DNA of 64,000 nucleotides from Alkalinema pantanalense (GTDB lineage Bacteria; Cyanobacteriota; Cyanobacteriia; Leptolyngbyales; Leptolyngbyaceae), in assembly GCF_050753345.1 (NCBI RefSeq), contig NZ_JBLZFX010000030.1:1-64000 (forward strand), given 5' to 3'. Position numbers and translations under genes: made by a program. The notes beneath the pieces are model-generated. The model saw nothing but the letters and a program-made list of their open reading frames with translations. It ran no database searches and was not told the DNA's origin. Positions 17,719-26,936 of this stretch are shown here, one piece after another. Position 1 is the stretch's first letter; each line of letters begins with the position of its first letter.

Positions 17719-19173
17719 ATGACCAGTGAAATCAGGCTCTCTCAAGGGGGACACAGCACCCACGGTTTGAAGCCAAATTGTCTCTCCTTTAGCGAAGTGC
17801 TAGCGCAATCGTTTGCGGTTATTGCACCCACCACAATCCCAGCCTCTAACTTAGGGTTAATTGTTGCCTTAGCTGGGAACGGCACCTGGCTTAGCTTTTT
17901 ACTGGGCTTAATTGGCTTGATGTTAGTCAGCTTCAATATTAATCAGTTCGCTAGTAGATCGGCCTCCCCAGGATCTTTGTACACCTACATTGTCAAAGGT
18001 TTAGGGCCAACGGCTGGGGTGATTTGTGGGTGGAGCCTTGTCTTGGCGTACCTCTTTACGGGCATGTCCGTTTTGTGTGGATTTGCCAATTTCAGTAGCG
18101 CTATCTTTGCCCATCTCGGTCTTTATCCTTCCAGCATTACCTTACTTGCAATCGGGGCTGCCATTGCCTGGTATGCAGCTTATCGCGATATTCAACTTTC
18201 TGCGATGGCGATGCTGTGGCTGGAAGGATTATCGATACTCCTGATCTTGATTCTGGGGATCATCATCTGGGCGCACAACGGCTTTGCAGTGGATCTCCAT
18301 CAATTAACCCTACAGGGCGTGACTCCCGGCAGTATTGCGATGGGGCTTGTGCTAGTCATGTTTGGCTTTTCAGGCTTTGAGAGTGCAACCTCGTTAGGGG
18401 ATGAAGCCAAAAACCCACTGCGTACCATTCCGAAAGCTGTACTGGGTAGTGCGCTCATGGCGGGACTCTTCTTCATCTTTACCAGCTACATCGAGATCCT
18501 CGGATTTCATAGCGCTGGCATTGATATTACCAAAGCAGAAGAACCTTTGACCCTTTTATCTCAACAGGCAGGCGTTGGCTTCCTGGGAGATCTGGTAGCA
18601 CTAGGTGCTTTATGTAGTTTCTTCGCCTGTGTTTTAGGGAGCATTAACCCCGCTGCCCGCATCTTTTTCACGATGGCACGGCATGGCTTATTTCACGCCT
18701 CGATCGGACGAGCCCACAGTGCCAACCGGACTCCCCACGTCGCGGTTAGTATCTGCTCGTTTTTGATGTTCCTAGTGCCTGCCATCATGATGTTATTTAA
18801 CATCAAGCTCTTTGAAAGTATGGGTTACCTCGGTGCCATCTGTAGCTACGGATTTCTCACCGTTTACATTCTTATTTCCATTGCCGCACCTGTCTATTTG
18901 AAAAAAATTCATCAATTGCAGCCCCACCACTTAGTCGTTTCACTATTAGCGATCGGCTTCATGATGATTCCTGTTATTGGCAGTATTGGCATTCCAGGAA
19001 GTACCTGGTTCCCCGTACCAGAAGCGCCCTATAGCCTCTTTCCCTACCTATTTTTACTGTACCTAAGTGCAACCTGCGGCTGGTTTGTTTGGCAACGGAT
19101 ACGCTCCCCTCACATTCTGAGAACCATGGAACGAGGCATGGCCATCATCCAAGATACCCATCATCTTCGTTAA
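17719..19173 (+). CDS. APC-superfamily amino acid permease
   Basis: The 484-residue protein has about twelve membrane helices and the APC signature near the N-terminus (LGLIVALAGNGTWLSFLLGL). The central conserved segment is FGFSGFESATSLGDEAKNP, and AARIFFTMARHGLF follows. It probably imports amino acids or polyamine-like substrates. In this sulfur-centred window, uptake of a sulfur amino acid or taurine-like compound is possible but not shown. It starts a plus-strand run of membrane-protein genes. Confidence 0.85.
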   Translation: MTSEIRLSQGGHSTHGLKPNCLSFSEVLAQSFAVIAPTTIPASNLGLIVALAGNGTWLSFLLGLIGLMLVSFNINQFASRSASPGSLYTYIVKGLGPTAGVICGWSLVLAYLFTGMSVLCGFANFSSAIFAHLGLYPSSITLLAIGAAIAWYAAYRDIQLSAMAMLWLEGLSILLILILGIIIWAHNGFAVDLHQLTLQGVTPGSIAMGLVLVMFGFSGFESATSLGDEAKNPLRTIPKAVLGSALMAGLFFIFTSYIEILGFHSAGIDITKAEEPLTLLSQQAGVGFLGDLVALGALCSFFACVLGSINPAARIFFTMARHGLFHASIGRAHSANRTPHVAVSICSFLMFLVPAIMMLFNIKLFESMGYLGAICSYGFLTVYILISIAAPVYLKKIHQLQPHHLVVSLLAIGFMMIPVIGSIGIPGSTWFPVPEAPYSLFPYLFLLYLSATCGWFVWQRIRSPHILRTMERGMAIIQDTHHLR

Positions 19174-19206
19174 CCATCATCTTCGTTAAATTTTAGGAGG
19201 AGTGAA

Positions 19207-19932
19207 ATGAATGGATTGATCACCGCAATTCCCACAGGGTTGATGGCTTTTATGGCCACCAATTTAGATGACATCATTATCCTGCTCTTGTTTTTTTCCC
19301 AGATCAACCAATTTTTCCGGCGACAGCACATTGTGACGGGACAATACCTAGGATTTGCAGTATTAGTGCTGGCAAGCTTACCCGGATTCTTTGGGAGTGT
19401 GCTGCTACCCCGCGATTGGATTGGCCTGTTGGGCCTGGTCCCCATCGCGATCGGGATCAGTCGGTTGCTTAATGCAGATACAGACAACAGCGAAGAAGTG
19501 TCCCTAGATTTCAGCGAGAATCCCCCTTGGTTCGCTGGACTTCTATCGCCTCAAACCTACAGTGTGGCAGCCGTCACGTTTGCCAATGGAGGGGATAACA
19601 TTGGTATCTACATTCCTTTATTTGCCCACAGTAGTGCAGAAGAACTCATTGGAATTTTAGGAGTCTTCTTTTCATTAGTGGGCGTTTGGTGCTACACCGC
19701 TTGGCGATTGACCTGTATTCCGGTGATTGCAGAGGTCTTAACCCGCTATGGCAACCAGTTGGTACCCTTTGTTCTAATGGGATTGGGGGGGCTGATCCTA
19801 GTGGATAGCCATACCCTCGAAAATCGAGGATTAGCAACCTTAGCCTTAACACTGGGTGGATTAATCATGCTAATGCTACTCCACAACAGTGGTAAACTTC
19901 CGAGCATTCTCCCCGACAGTCAAGAAGGGTAA
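19207..19932 (+). CDS. CadD-family (Cad) transporter, copy 1
   Basis: The 241-residue membrane protein has the family's acidic helix 1 motif FMATNLDDIIILLLFFS (about residues 15-31), GQYLGFAVLVLASLPGFFG, and ANGGDNIGIYIPLF in the second half. CadD proteins of staphylococci confer cadmium resistance; in other bacteria their cargo is unknown. A GGAGG site precedes the ATG. It is followed directly by a paralogue and a third copy lies at 52.4 kb. Confidence 0.8.
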   Translation: MNGLITAIPTGLMAFMATNLDDIIILLLFFSQINQFFRRQHIVTGQYLGFAVLVLASLPGFFGSVLLPRDWIGLLGLVPIAIGISRLLNADTDNSEEVSLDFSENPPWFAGLLSPQTYSVAAVTFANGGDNIGIYIPLFAHSSAEELIGILGVFFSLVGVWCYTAWRLTCIPVIAEVLTRYGNQLVPFVLMGLGGLILVDSHTLENRGLATLALTLGGLIMLMLLHNSGKLPSILPDSQEG

Positions 19933-19945
19933 AGGTTTAAGATTT

Positions 19946-20596
19946 ATGTCCTCGATCTGGATTACTCAAGCAATTACCACGGGAATCACTGCATTTGTTG
20001 CAACCAACTTCGATGACCTGGTAATTTTGACCCTTTTCTTTTCCCAGGTCGATGGCAAATTTCGGATCCGCCACATTGTTCTAGGACAGTTTTTAGGATT
20101 TTTGGTTCTGATTTTGGCAAGTTTACCGGGCTTTTTTGGCGGTGTGTTCCTGCCTCGTCCTTGGATTGGTTTACTTGGCTTTCTACCGATCGCCATTGGG
20201 ATCAGCCATCTCCTCCAGAGCAACGGAGCAGAACCCTCCATACAGCAGGTGAATCTTGCCCCCTCCCGCTCGGCCAACCATCGGAACTATTTCACCGCAT
20301 TCCTCAGTCCCTATACCTATCAAGTGGCTGCTATCACGATCGCCAATGGTGGAGACAACATTGGAATTTACGTTCCCCTTTTTGCCAATAGTGATTTACC
20401 CAGTTTAAGCATTATTCTCATCAGCTTTTTTGCCCTCATTGGGGTTTGGTGTGCCCTATCCTACTACCTTACCCAGCATCGGCTGATTGTGAATACCCTC
20501 GCTCGTTACGGCCATCGTATTGTCCCTTTTGTCCTGATCAGCCTAGGCTTGTTCATCCTCGTGGAAAGCAAGACCTACACGCTCTTCGTGAAATAA
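19946..20596 (+). CDS. CadD-family (Cad) transporter, copy 2
   Basis: The 216-residue protein is paralogous to the preceding gene. It has FVATNFDDLVILTLFFS near the N-terminus, GQFLGFLVLILASLPGFFG, and ANGGDNIGIYVPLF in the second half. I chose the ATG at 19946, 13 nt after the previous stop; the open frame extends upstream into copy 1. Tandem arrangement suggests recent duplication or a two-subunit transporter. The last codons begin a 12-bp tandem repeat. Confidence 0.8.
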   Translation: MSSIWITQAITTGITAFVATNFDDLVILTLFFSQVDGKFRIRHIVLGQFLGFLVLILASLPGFFGGVFLPRPWIGLLGFLPIAIGISHLLQSNGAEPSIQQVNLAPSRSANHRNYFTAFLSPYTYQVAAITIANGGDNIGIYVPLFANSDLPSLSIILISFFALIGVWCALSYYLTQHRLIVNTLARYGHRIVPFVLISLGLFILVESKTYTLFVK

Positions 20597-20622
20597 ATCG
20601 TGAAATGAATCGTGAAATAAAG
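20587..20622 (+). repeat. 12-bp tandem repeat, three units
   Basis: CGTGAAATAAAT, CGTGAAATGAAT and CGTGAAATAAAG follow head to tail. The first unit contains the stop codon of CadD copy 2. It is probably replication slippage at the gene end. Confidence 0.7.
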
Positions 20623-20709
20623 ACCTTGGTGCAAGCCAACCTCGCTTTTCACGAGAGTTACGCTGGAATCAACCCACCTGAATCAATTATTTGCAATAGG
20701 AGTTACCCC

Positions 20710-21390
20710 ATGAAATTGTGGAAAATGGCATTGAACCAAATCACGCTCAACCCGATCGCCCTGAAAAAGATGGTGACGAGAGTGATGGTTGGGATCGCCC
20801 ATGTCTTGATGATTAGTTTGGTGTTTGCCCAACCAGCCTTTGCAGACCTTGGCAAGTTCACTCGAACTCCGGAATATCAAGACATCACCCAGACCTTAGA
20901 AACCTTACTTCAAAATCCCGATCAGTCTGGATTAGACGCTGTTCAACTGCAACAGAAGATTACGAATCTCCGCTGGCAGAAGTACCTGTTAGAGACGTCT
21001 GATAACCGCGCCCAATGCCGCAACCAAACGGGCAAAACGCTAGCGATTTATGCAAAATCCAAGAAAGCACCAGCGATCGCCCCTAGCACGCTGTATTTTC
21101 TAGCCGATGGTCAGGCGCTAGATGACGATTGGGCTTGTACCAGTGTCCTCTTACCCGGTGGAACCAAACTCGCACTCGCGCCCAACGAGATCCAAGATTT
21201 AACCGAAGCGATCGTCTTGAAAGTCTTACCCGGAACTCAATTGATTGCCAGCGTGAACCCTACAACCAATGCCGTCGAACTGAATGTACCAACTCTTTCT
21301 GTTGTGAATGCCAGCGAGGCAGGCTTTGAAGGTTCTAATCTATCTCAAGCCGAGATTGACGCCCAAATTCCCAATGCTCCTGTTGACTAG
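20710..21390 (+). CDS. Hypothetical exported protein
   Basis: The 226-residue protein has a positively charged N-terminus and a hydrophobic signal ending in FAQPAFADLGKF (cleavage near residue 45). The mature part has two cysteines far apart (AQCRNQTG and DDWACTSV), which may form a disulfide. I do not recognise the domain. The start is ATG at 20710, with AGGAG nearby; the frame is open 264 nt further upstream but that overlaps CadD copy 2. It probably acts in the periplasm. Confidence 0.65.
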   Translation: MKLWKMALNQITLNPIALKKMVTRVMVGIAHVLMISLVFAQPAFADLGKFTRTPEYQDITQTLETLLQNPDQSGLDAVQLQQKITNLRWQKYLLETSDNRAQCRNQTGKTLAIYAKSKKAPAIAPSTLYFLADGQALDDDWACTSVLLPGGTKLALAPNEIQDLTEAIVLKVLPGTQLIASVNPTTNAVELNVPTLSVVNASEAGFEGSNLSQAEIDAQIPNAPVD

Positions 21391-21397
21391 TGACTAT

Positions 21398-21483
21398 CAG
21401 GGGAATTTTGACTGAATTCCCCCTTTTTTAAGGGGGGCTAGGGGGGATCGAAGCCATAGCATCGATAAATCAATTTGGTATAA
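21398..21483. repeat. Dispersed MITE-like repeat, copy 2 (left end truncated)
   Basis: ACTGAATTCCCCCTTTTTTA then AGGGGGGCTAGGGGGGATCG and CATCGATAAATCAATTTGGTAT match the right portion of the copies at 29.3 and 45.0 kb. It lies just after the stop codon of the exported protein and could act as a terminator. Confidence 0.65.
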
Positions 21484-21654
21484 CACGTTCCCCCAGTCAA
21501 TTGCTCCAGTCATTCCCCCATCAGTTGTTCTAGTCAATTGTTACTGCTAGTGATCTAAGTCAATTTTCTTAGTCGATCGTATTTTTGCTGGTCGATCGTG
21601 TTCCTCGGTTACAGACAGGCTTTAATTGAATCAGCGTTGCAAAGGAATGTTCCC

Positions 21655-22092
21655 ATGGTTTCTCTATTCAAATCTAAAGTAGCGCAGTCAATGAGTGGAG
21701 ATGCAGAAATTGCCAAGAAGCGGAATCTCAACCGGATTCGAGATCATCTGGCCAATGAAAGAACCTATCTGTCTTGGATGCGCAGCGCGATCGCGCTGAT
21801 GGGATTTGGGGTTCTGATTGTAAGAATGCGGATGTTACGCCCGCCCATGGCCCCCCAAGCGCCTGGTGGTGGATGGAAGTTGGGTCTTGCGTTTGCCATT
21901 GTCGGCCTACTAACCGTTCTGCTATCGACACAGCACTATTTTGCAGTCCGTGATGACATTGAAGAAGATACCTATGAACCCCCCGATCGCTGGGTCATTT
22001 TATCCAGCATCGCAATTCTTTTGTTAGGAACGGGTGTGATTTATTACGTCTTTACCGTTCCCACAACGTTCAGTGCCCTCGTTATCGAATAG
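21655..22092 (+). CDS. DUF202 (YidH-like) membrane protein
   Basis: The 145-residue protein has the DUF202 signature DHLANERTYLSWMRSAIAL (about residues 31-49). Three membrane helices follow: LMGFGVLIVRM, LGLAFAIVGLLTVLLST and VILSSIAILLLGTGVIYYVF. DUF202 function is unknown. I chose the ATG at 21655; an upstream GTG in frame (21598) lacks a ribosome site. It precedes the terC gene by 13 nt, so they are probably cotranscribed. Confidence 0.75.
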   Translation: MVSLFKSKVAQSMSGDAEIAKKRNLNRIRDHLANERTYLSWMRSAIALMGFGVLIVRMRMLRPPMAPQAPGGGWKLGLAFAIVGLLTVLLSTQHYFAVRDDIEEDTYEPPDRWVILSSIAILLLGTGVIYYVFTVPTTFSALVIE

Positions 22093-22105
22093 AAGAGACA
22101 TCACC

Positions 22106-22867
22106 ATGGGACTAGAGCAGGGACTACAGGAATTAAGTCACCAAAGCATACTCAACCAAGACATCCTCAACCAAGGGGTACTCCCCGCCATCGGTCTTAT
22201 CCTCATCCTGACCCTTTTAGAAACCATCCTCTCGGCAGACAACGCCGTAGCACTGGCAGCACTGGTTCAGCACATGGAGGATGAAGACCATCAAAGACAG
22301 GCCCTCAATTGGGGTTTAGCGGGAGCCTTTGGCCTACGGATCGGGTTAATTATTGCGGCCACTTGGGTCATTCGGTTTTGGCAAATTGAGTTGATCGGCG
22401 CGTTGTATCTGTTGTGGTTGGCTGGGAAATACTTCTGGGAACGTTGGGAAATCGATGCATTCCCCCAATCAGAAGCCAATTCCCACCGTCCGCCCAATTC
22501 CCTCTGGCAAGTCATTCCCCTCATTGCCTTGACCGACTTAGCCTTTAGTCTAGACAGTGTCACCACAGCCGTTGCGATCGCCGATCAAACTTGGATTATT
22601 CTAGCGGGTGGCGCGATCGGGATTATTGCGCTCCGGTTTTTGGCTGGATTATTTGTGCGATGGCTATCAGAATTTACCTATCTCCAGGATGCAGCCTATC
22701 TAACGATCGTGGGGGTCGGCATCAAGCTGCTGTGTAAGGCCATCCTGCCAGCCTATGTACCGCCGGAGTGGGTTGTCTTGCCTGTGATCGCAATTTTATT
22801 CAGTTGGGGATTTTCCAAGCGCGTTCCGGTAGAATGCTCCATAGTGGATGAGGATCTGTTACCTTAG
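22106..22867 (+). CDS. TerC-family membrane protein
   Basis: The 253-residue protein has the TerC signature ILTLLETILSADNAVALAAL (about residues 31-50) and the matching second-half LTDLAFSLDSVTTAVAIAD, with conserved acidic residues in membrane helices. TerC/Alx proteins move metal ions (Mn2+) or affect tellurium resistance and membrane protein insertion. The start is ATG at 22106. It groups with DUF202, CadD and AbrB-family genes in a membrane-protein block. Confidence 0.8.
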   Translation: MGLEQGLQELSHQSILNQDILNQGVLPAIGLILILTLLETILSADNAVALAALVQHMEDEDHQRQALNWGLAGAFGLRIGLIIAATWVIRFWQIELIGALYLLWLAGKYFWERWEIDAFPQSEANSHRPPNSLWQVIPLIALTDLAFSLDSVTTAVAIADQTWIILAGGAIGIIALRFLAGLFVRWLSEFTYLQDAAYLTIVGVGIKLLCKAILPAYVPPEWVVLPVIAILFSWGFSKRVPVECSIVDEDLLP

Positions 22868-22873
22868 CCCTGT

Positions 22874-22897
22874 AATACCGAATCAATTTGTCATTGC
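22874..22897. repeat. Solo terminal fragment of the MITE-like repeat
   Basis: ATACCGAATCAATTTGTCAT followed by TGCA matches the terminal sequence of the copies at 29.3 and 45.0 kb. Only the end is present, between terC and the AbrB-family gene. Confidence 0.5.
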
Positions 22898-22930
22898 ACA
22901 ACAGGGCGCTCCCCTTTCACAAGGAGGACT

Positions 22931-24160
22931 ATGCAAGAATCAGTTGGGTGGATTTTCTCCCCATTATCAGAAGGTCGAATCGGATTGACTCGTTGGGGGG
23001 CTGTTGCTGCAGAATTACTGATTGCGGTGCTGTGCGGTGTAGGTCTATTAGCGATCGGACTCGGCAGCGGAGCTTGGATTTTAGGGGGTATTGCCGCCGG
23101 AGCTATAGTCTATTGGATCTGGCTGAATACTGGAGCAACGAACCTCAAGCCCAATCGCAATGCACGCAAATTGGGCCAAATCTTGATTGGACTTTCGATC
23201 GGTCTCTCTCTCCAAAATACTTACCTTGCCCATTTAGCGCCTCAATTGGTGTTATTTCTCGGTTTAGCTTTATGTTTACTCCTGTGTAGTGGATTGGTGG
23301 GTGCGCTCTATGCCTCCCTTGAGAAAACCGATCTCCTAACGGGTGTTCTCTCTACGACCCCTGGCAATATTGGAGTCATGGCTAGTATTGCAGGCGACTA
23401 TAGCCAGCATGCCGCCCTGGTCTCATTAGTACAATTGCTACGCTTTACCGCAATTATTACCATTGTTCCTGCGATCGCGAATGGCTATCTCCATACTGAT
23501 TCCAATGGCTTTTCCATTTTCCACACAACGCTGACCGATCTGACCCATGGAGCACTTCAGGACTGGGGCTTGGCTGCGATCGTCATCCTTTTGGCAGTCA
23601 TCACCGTACAGTTTTGTACTCAAATCCAGCTACCCGTCGCAGCCTTTCTGGCCTCAATAGGCGTCGGAATTGCTTGGTCTCTGCTTACCCAGGGATTATC
23701 TCTTCATTTCCAAATGCCTGGAATCATCAATATTTTTGGACAGATTCTCTTAGGCATAACGATGGGTGAGTATTGGGGCCTGAGTCCACAATTTGAGCGC
23801 AGTCGCGTGATGCGATCGTTCATTCCCGTCGGGCTAATTTTCGTCGCAGGATTCCTCACAGCCCTCTTGGCAAAACTCCTCACCCCATGGGACTGGTTGA
23901 CCTGCTTACTAGTGGCTGCGCCGGGAGGATCCCCCGAAATGATTTGGATTGCACTATCCATGCACCATGATGTGGAAGTGGTAACCGCTAGCCACTTAGT
24001 CCGTTTACTCACGATTAACCTATCTTTACCTTGGATCGTCGCCATGGCAACCCATTGGAGCCAGCAAACCTTGGTGTCATGGGATCAATCAGGACACGTC
24101 AAGTTAGAACCTGCCGGATCAGAACCTGTGGAATCGGAAGCCATTACCACCCCAGAGTAA
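22931..24160 (+). CDS. AbrB-family membrane transporter (PF05145-like)
   Basis: The 409-residue protein has about ten membrane helices in two repeated halves, each with a long glycine-rich membrane segment. In the first half LSTTPGNIGVMASIAGDYSQ, and in the second VAAPGGSPEMIWIALSMHHD, match the AbrB duplication family once labelled ammonia monooxygenase. Function is unknown, probably transport. An AAGGAGG site lies just before the ATG. It converges on and overlaps the PAP2 gene by about 76 nt. Confidence 0.75.
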   Translation: MQESVGWIFSPLSEGRIGLTRWGAVAAELLIAVLCGVGLLAIGLGSGAWILGGIAAGAIVYWIWLNTGATNLKPNRNARKLGQILIGLSIGLSLQNTYLAHLAPQLVLFLGLALCLLLCSGLVGALYASLEKTDLLTGVLSTTPGNIGVMASIAGDYSQHAALVSLVQLLRFTAIITIVPAIANGYLHTDSNGFSIFHTTLTDLTHGALQDWGLAAIVILLAVITVQFCTQIQLPVAAFLASIGVGIAWSLLTQGLSLHFQMPGIINIFGQILLGITMGEYWGLSPQFERSRVMRSFIPVGLIFVAGFLTALLAKLLTPWDWLTCLLVAAPGGSPEMIWIALSMHHDVEVVTASHLVRLLTINLSLPWIVAMATHWSQQTLVSWDQSGHVKLEPAGSEPVESEAITTPE

Positions 24161-24861
24161 TCCCCCAAGAGTTTATGGGGGATTATCAGCAAACTGGTTC
24201 CGATCGTCCATGCAGTCGATAACATCCAACCTGCAAAAATATCACTTGGATAGTGCACGCCTAAATAAATCCGTGTCCATGCAATCATCAGGACAAAGAC
24301 TGCACCCGATAGCATCACCCAGACAGCCCAGCGACTTCCTAACAACAGAATGATTAACGCTAGAATAAACGTTATACTGGACATGGCATGTCCGCTAGGG
24401 AAAGAGAAATCGTAGTGAAAATGGGAGTTTGGCCATAGCTGGGGTCGCTCACGATGAAACAGAAACTTGGCGGTGCGATTAATGGCAATATTACCGACTA
24501 GGGTTAAACTCCAATAGCCCAGCGATCGCCAGTGCCGTCGAGCCAACAACACCCCACCCACCAGCAAAGCAGCCGGAACTACGCCTGTATAAACCCCCAA
24601 ATCTGTCAAAAATCCAACCCAGGAATCTAACCCAGGATTTGCTATACGATGGGCTTGCCAAAGAAAATCCTGTTCCCAGGCAAATTTATCTGGATAGAAC
24701 TGAGTCCCGATGGCCAGTAGGATGAAACATTGCAGCGGTAAATACACCCCATACCTGAGCCAAAGCCTCAACTTTAGAGGCAATTGCAGATTAGGGCAAG
24801 AAACTCGCTTTTGGGAAGATAGAAGGATAGTCAACCACCAACGCTGTAATTGATGTATCAT
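24085..24861 (-). CDS. PAP2-family phosphatase, membrane
   Basis: The protein is about 258 residues with the three PAP2 phosphatase motifs: KFLFHRERP, PSGHAMSS and RIYLGVHYPSD. It has about six membrane helices. The family dephosphorylates lipid phosphates such as phosphatidate or undecaprenyl diphosphate. It is the last gene of a minus-strand operon with the unknown membrane protein and TauE. I prefer the ATG at 24861, just after the tauE stop; an ATG at 24879 overlaps it. The last 25 residues overlap the convergent AbrB-family gene and look low in complexity. Confidence 0.75.
   Translation of the reverse strand: MIHQLQRWWLTILLSSQKRVSCPNLQLPLKLRLWLRYGVYLPLQCFILLAIGTQFYPDKFAWEQDFLWQAHRIANPGLDSWVGFLTDLGVYTGVVPAALLVGGVLLARRHWRSLGYWSLTLVGNIAINRTAKFLFHRERPQLWPNSHFHYDFSFPSGHAMSSITFILALIILLLGSRWAVWVMLSGAVFVLMIAWTRIYLGVHYPSDIFAGWMLSTAWTIGTSLLIIPHKLLGDYSGVVMASDSTGSDPAGSNLTCPD
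24158..24185. terminator. Bidirectional hairpin at the AbrB/PAP2 convergence
   Basis: TAATCCCCC (24158-24166) pairs with GGGGGATTA (24177-24185) around a 10-nt loop. It begins at the AbrB-family stop codon and lies inside the last codons of the convergent PAP2 gene. T-runs are short. Confidence 0.5.
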
Positions 24862-24868
24862 CCACGCT

Positions 24869-25666
24869 TTAAGCAGCATAGGCAAGTTTCCAACTAACTG
24901 CAACCAAGAGCAAGTAAACTGCAAATCGGAGGGGTTTTTGAGGCGCTAATTGACAGAGTTTTGCCCCCAGTAAAGCCCCAGGCACCGACCCAATCCAAAT
25001 GGGAATTACAATTCCCCACTGAACCGTTCCTAAGCTCAAGTGTCCTAGAGAAGTAAACGTCAACAAAATCGCTGCTTGGGCCAGATCTGTTCCTACTAAC
25101 TTTCGAGCATCCAATTGGAAAAACATCACTAGAACCAAGGCAAACATCGCTCCCGATGAAACGCTAGTGAGTCCCACAATACAACCTAATAATGCACCTA
25201 TTAGAACACTAAATGCTTTACCATAGACCGTTGATAAGTCAATTTTAGGAAGATCAGGAAGTTGAAATTCCGGTGCAAAGGTCAGCAACATAAGCTGGAT
25301 CAGAGATACGATCGTCACCATCAAAATCGCCATCCCAATGAACCGTAGCAGAACCGCTTCAGTATCAATCCCTTCAATCTCCCTCACCTGGTGCAGAAAC
25401 GCAACACCCCCCAGGGAACCCGGCACACTTCCCAAGGCCAACCATTTGACCACCTGCAAATCCAAGGTTTGCTGTCGCCAATGCTTAATCCCTCCAACAA
25501 TTTTCATTAAAGTAGCAGCTACCACATCAGAACTCACTGCAACAGAGGGAGGGACTTGAAATAGAAAAATCAACATGGGAGTAATCAGGGAAGCACCTCC
25601 AATCCCTGTCAGGCCCACAATAATACCAATACAAAAACTGATTGGAATAAGTAATACAGGATCCAT
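24869..25666 (-). CDS. TauE/SafE-family sulfite/sulfonate exporter, second copy
   Basis: The 265-residue membrane protein has about eight helices. GIIVGLTGIGGASLITPMLI (about residues 14-33) and GCIVGLTSVSSGAMFALVLV (about 159-178) are the two repeated family motifs. Relatives transport sulfite, sulfoacetate, thiosulfate or other small sulfur anions. It lies in an operon whose first gene is preceded by the strongest copy of the 24-bp palindrome, so it is probably controlled with sbpA and cysK. Confidence 0.8.
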   Translation of the reverse strand: MDPVLLIPISFCIGIIVGLTGIGGASLITPMLIFLFQVPPSVAVSSDVVAATLMKIVGGIKHWRQQTLDLQVVKWLALGSVPGSLGGVAFLHQVREIEGIDTEAVLLRFIGMAILMVTIVSLIQLMLLTFAPEFQLPDLPKIDLSTVYGKAFSVLIGALLGCIVGLTSVSSGAMFALVLVMFFQLDARKLVGTDLAQAAILLTFTSLGHLSLGTVQWGIVIPIWIGSVPGALLGAKLCQLAPQKPLRFAVYLLLVAVSWKLAYAA

Positions 25667-25694
25667 TATCTTACAACAGCTAATTTAAGGTGTA

Positions 25695-26282
25695 CTAGGA
25701 ACCAACTGGAAAAAACAAATTCAAGTTTTTCATCATTTGTCCACTCAGTTCAGCCAAGGTTTCACTAGACAGGGGAGAGTCTAGAATTCCCAATTGCAGA
25801 AACACCAAGATTGCTGCTGTGTAAAGGGTTGAGGTCAATAAACCACTGAGCAAGTCTTTTTTGAAGTTGCGTTCCTTCGTACCGTTATGGGCAATTTCAA
25901 ATACGCCCGCTTGCATCAGTAAAATGCCTACCACGTTGGAGAGCCAGTAACCCACGATCGCCCCTGGAAGCAGCCAATCCTGAGAGACCAGACTGCACAA
26001 GTAGCCAATTCCATAGGCAACCGGCAAATTAAAAATTAAATCATTCCACCAGCATAGGGGAGACAGCAAATAGCCAATCACAACCAGACCGCCGCCAAAA
26101 AGTCGCTTCCAGATTGTTCCACCACGGGAAGCAGAAGCTCCTAAATCTTCGGGCAACGATCGAAACGGGTTTAGCGATCGCAAAAGGTTCAGCATAGGAC
26201 GTGATTGAGAGGATTGAGAAGAGGCTGACGTATCCGGCAATTGAGACGGGGAAGATTGGGTTAGGGTATCCGATTCAAGCAT
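25695..26282 (-). CDS. Hypothetical membrane protein, first gene of a sulfur-regulated operon
   Basis: The 195-residue protein has a Ser/Gln-rich N-terminus (about 45 residues). Three or four hydrophobic segments follow: LFGGGLVVIGYLLSPLCWW, YGIGYLCSLV, AIVGYWLSNVVGILLMQAG and STLYTAAILVFLQLGIL. I do not recognise the family. A 24-bp palindrome with 10-bp arms lies 30 nt upstream of its ATG. It probably works with the TauE exporter encoded 28 nt downstream. Confidence 0.65.
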   Translation of the reverse strand: MLESDTLTQSSPSQLPDTSASSQSSQSRPMLNLLRSLNPFRSLPEDLGASASRGGTIWKRLFGGGLVVIGYLLSPLCWWNDLIFNLPVAYGIGYLCSLVSQDWLLPGAIVGYWLSNVVGILLMQAGVFEIAHNGTKERNFKKDLLSGLLTSTLYTAAILVFLQLGILDSPLSSETLAELSGQMMKNLNLFFPVGS

Positions 26283-26308
26283 AATTTCTTGTTAAGAAAA
26301 AGAAACCT

Positions 26309-26340
26309 AAGTACGGTATCTCGATAGGTTTACCGTACTT
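26309..26340 (-). promoter_or_regulatory. Sulfur palindrome, copy A (best arms)
   Basis: AAGTACGGTA (26309-26318) and TACCGTACTT (26331-26340) are a perfect 10-bp inverted repeat around 12 nt; the core 24-bp unit is 26313-26336. Read on the minus strand, a possible -10 (TATGCT) lies immediately upstream, so the site would overlap the transcription start. This fits a repressor operator. Confidence 0.75.
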
Positions 26341-26936
26341 TAGCATAATTTTCTCTCATGTACACAATCCCGACCGATTTACTGGGGAATAGAAAAATAA
26401 AATAGAAAATGTCCTTTATCCTGGTAAAGGTGCCAGAAAATGATCTGCCAAAAACTAAGACCTGTTCCAAAAAAATAGCTTCCATGACAAATACTGAAAA
26501 GCCCCTAAACAAGTCGTTTAGGGGCTTTTCACAGTAACTTCTACTAGGGAAAAGTTTCCCAGATCATCTAGATCAGTTTGAAACGGGGTTCAGGGAAACT
26601 CAATCATGATTCATGACAGGACTTTGGGAAACACGTAGATTACAACGCATTAATCGAAGAAAAATTCATCAATCCAATTCATCAATCCAAGTCATTCACA
26701 TCACAATTACTGATTAAGAACAACAATGAAGATGCACGGGGAAGCTACATGGGCCTGAAATGCACAGAATTTAACTGGATTAGTATTCTGGAAATCATCA
26801 TCACCAATCAAGCTCAGTCAGTCCCGCTGAGTAATGCTTACAATAGCTGGTGGTTTTCTCGATCATTGATGTTAGCAAGAAATCAGCCTATTGGAATACA
26901 GGAAGTGCTCTACCTTCACCAATCTGCCCATGGAAT
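26341..26936. other. Intergenic stretch with a strong hairpin
   Basis: TGAAAAGCCCCTAAAC (26495-26510) pairs with GTTTAGGGGCTTTTCA (26516-26531), a perfect 16-bp stem with a 5-nt loop and A/T flanks, so it can terminate in both directions. A 63-codon open frame at 26749-26940 (plus) overlaps the cysA stop but shows no family features. Nothing else is supported. Confidence 0.6.

Noticed and set aside
22888..23289. 133-codon open frame overlapping the AbrB-family gene
   Set aside because: It is a shadow frame of the membrane protein gene in the same region, with arginine/serine-rich nonsense sequence.
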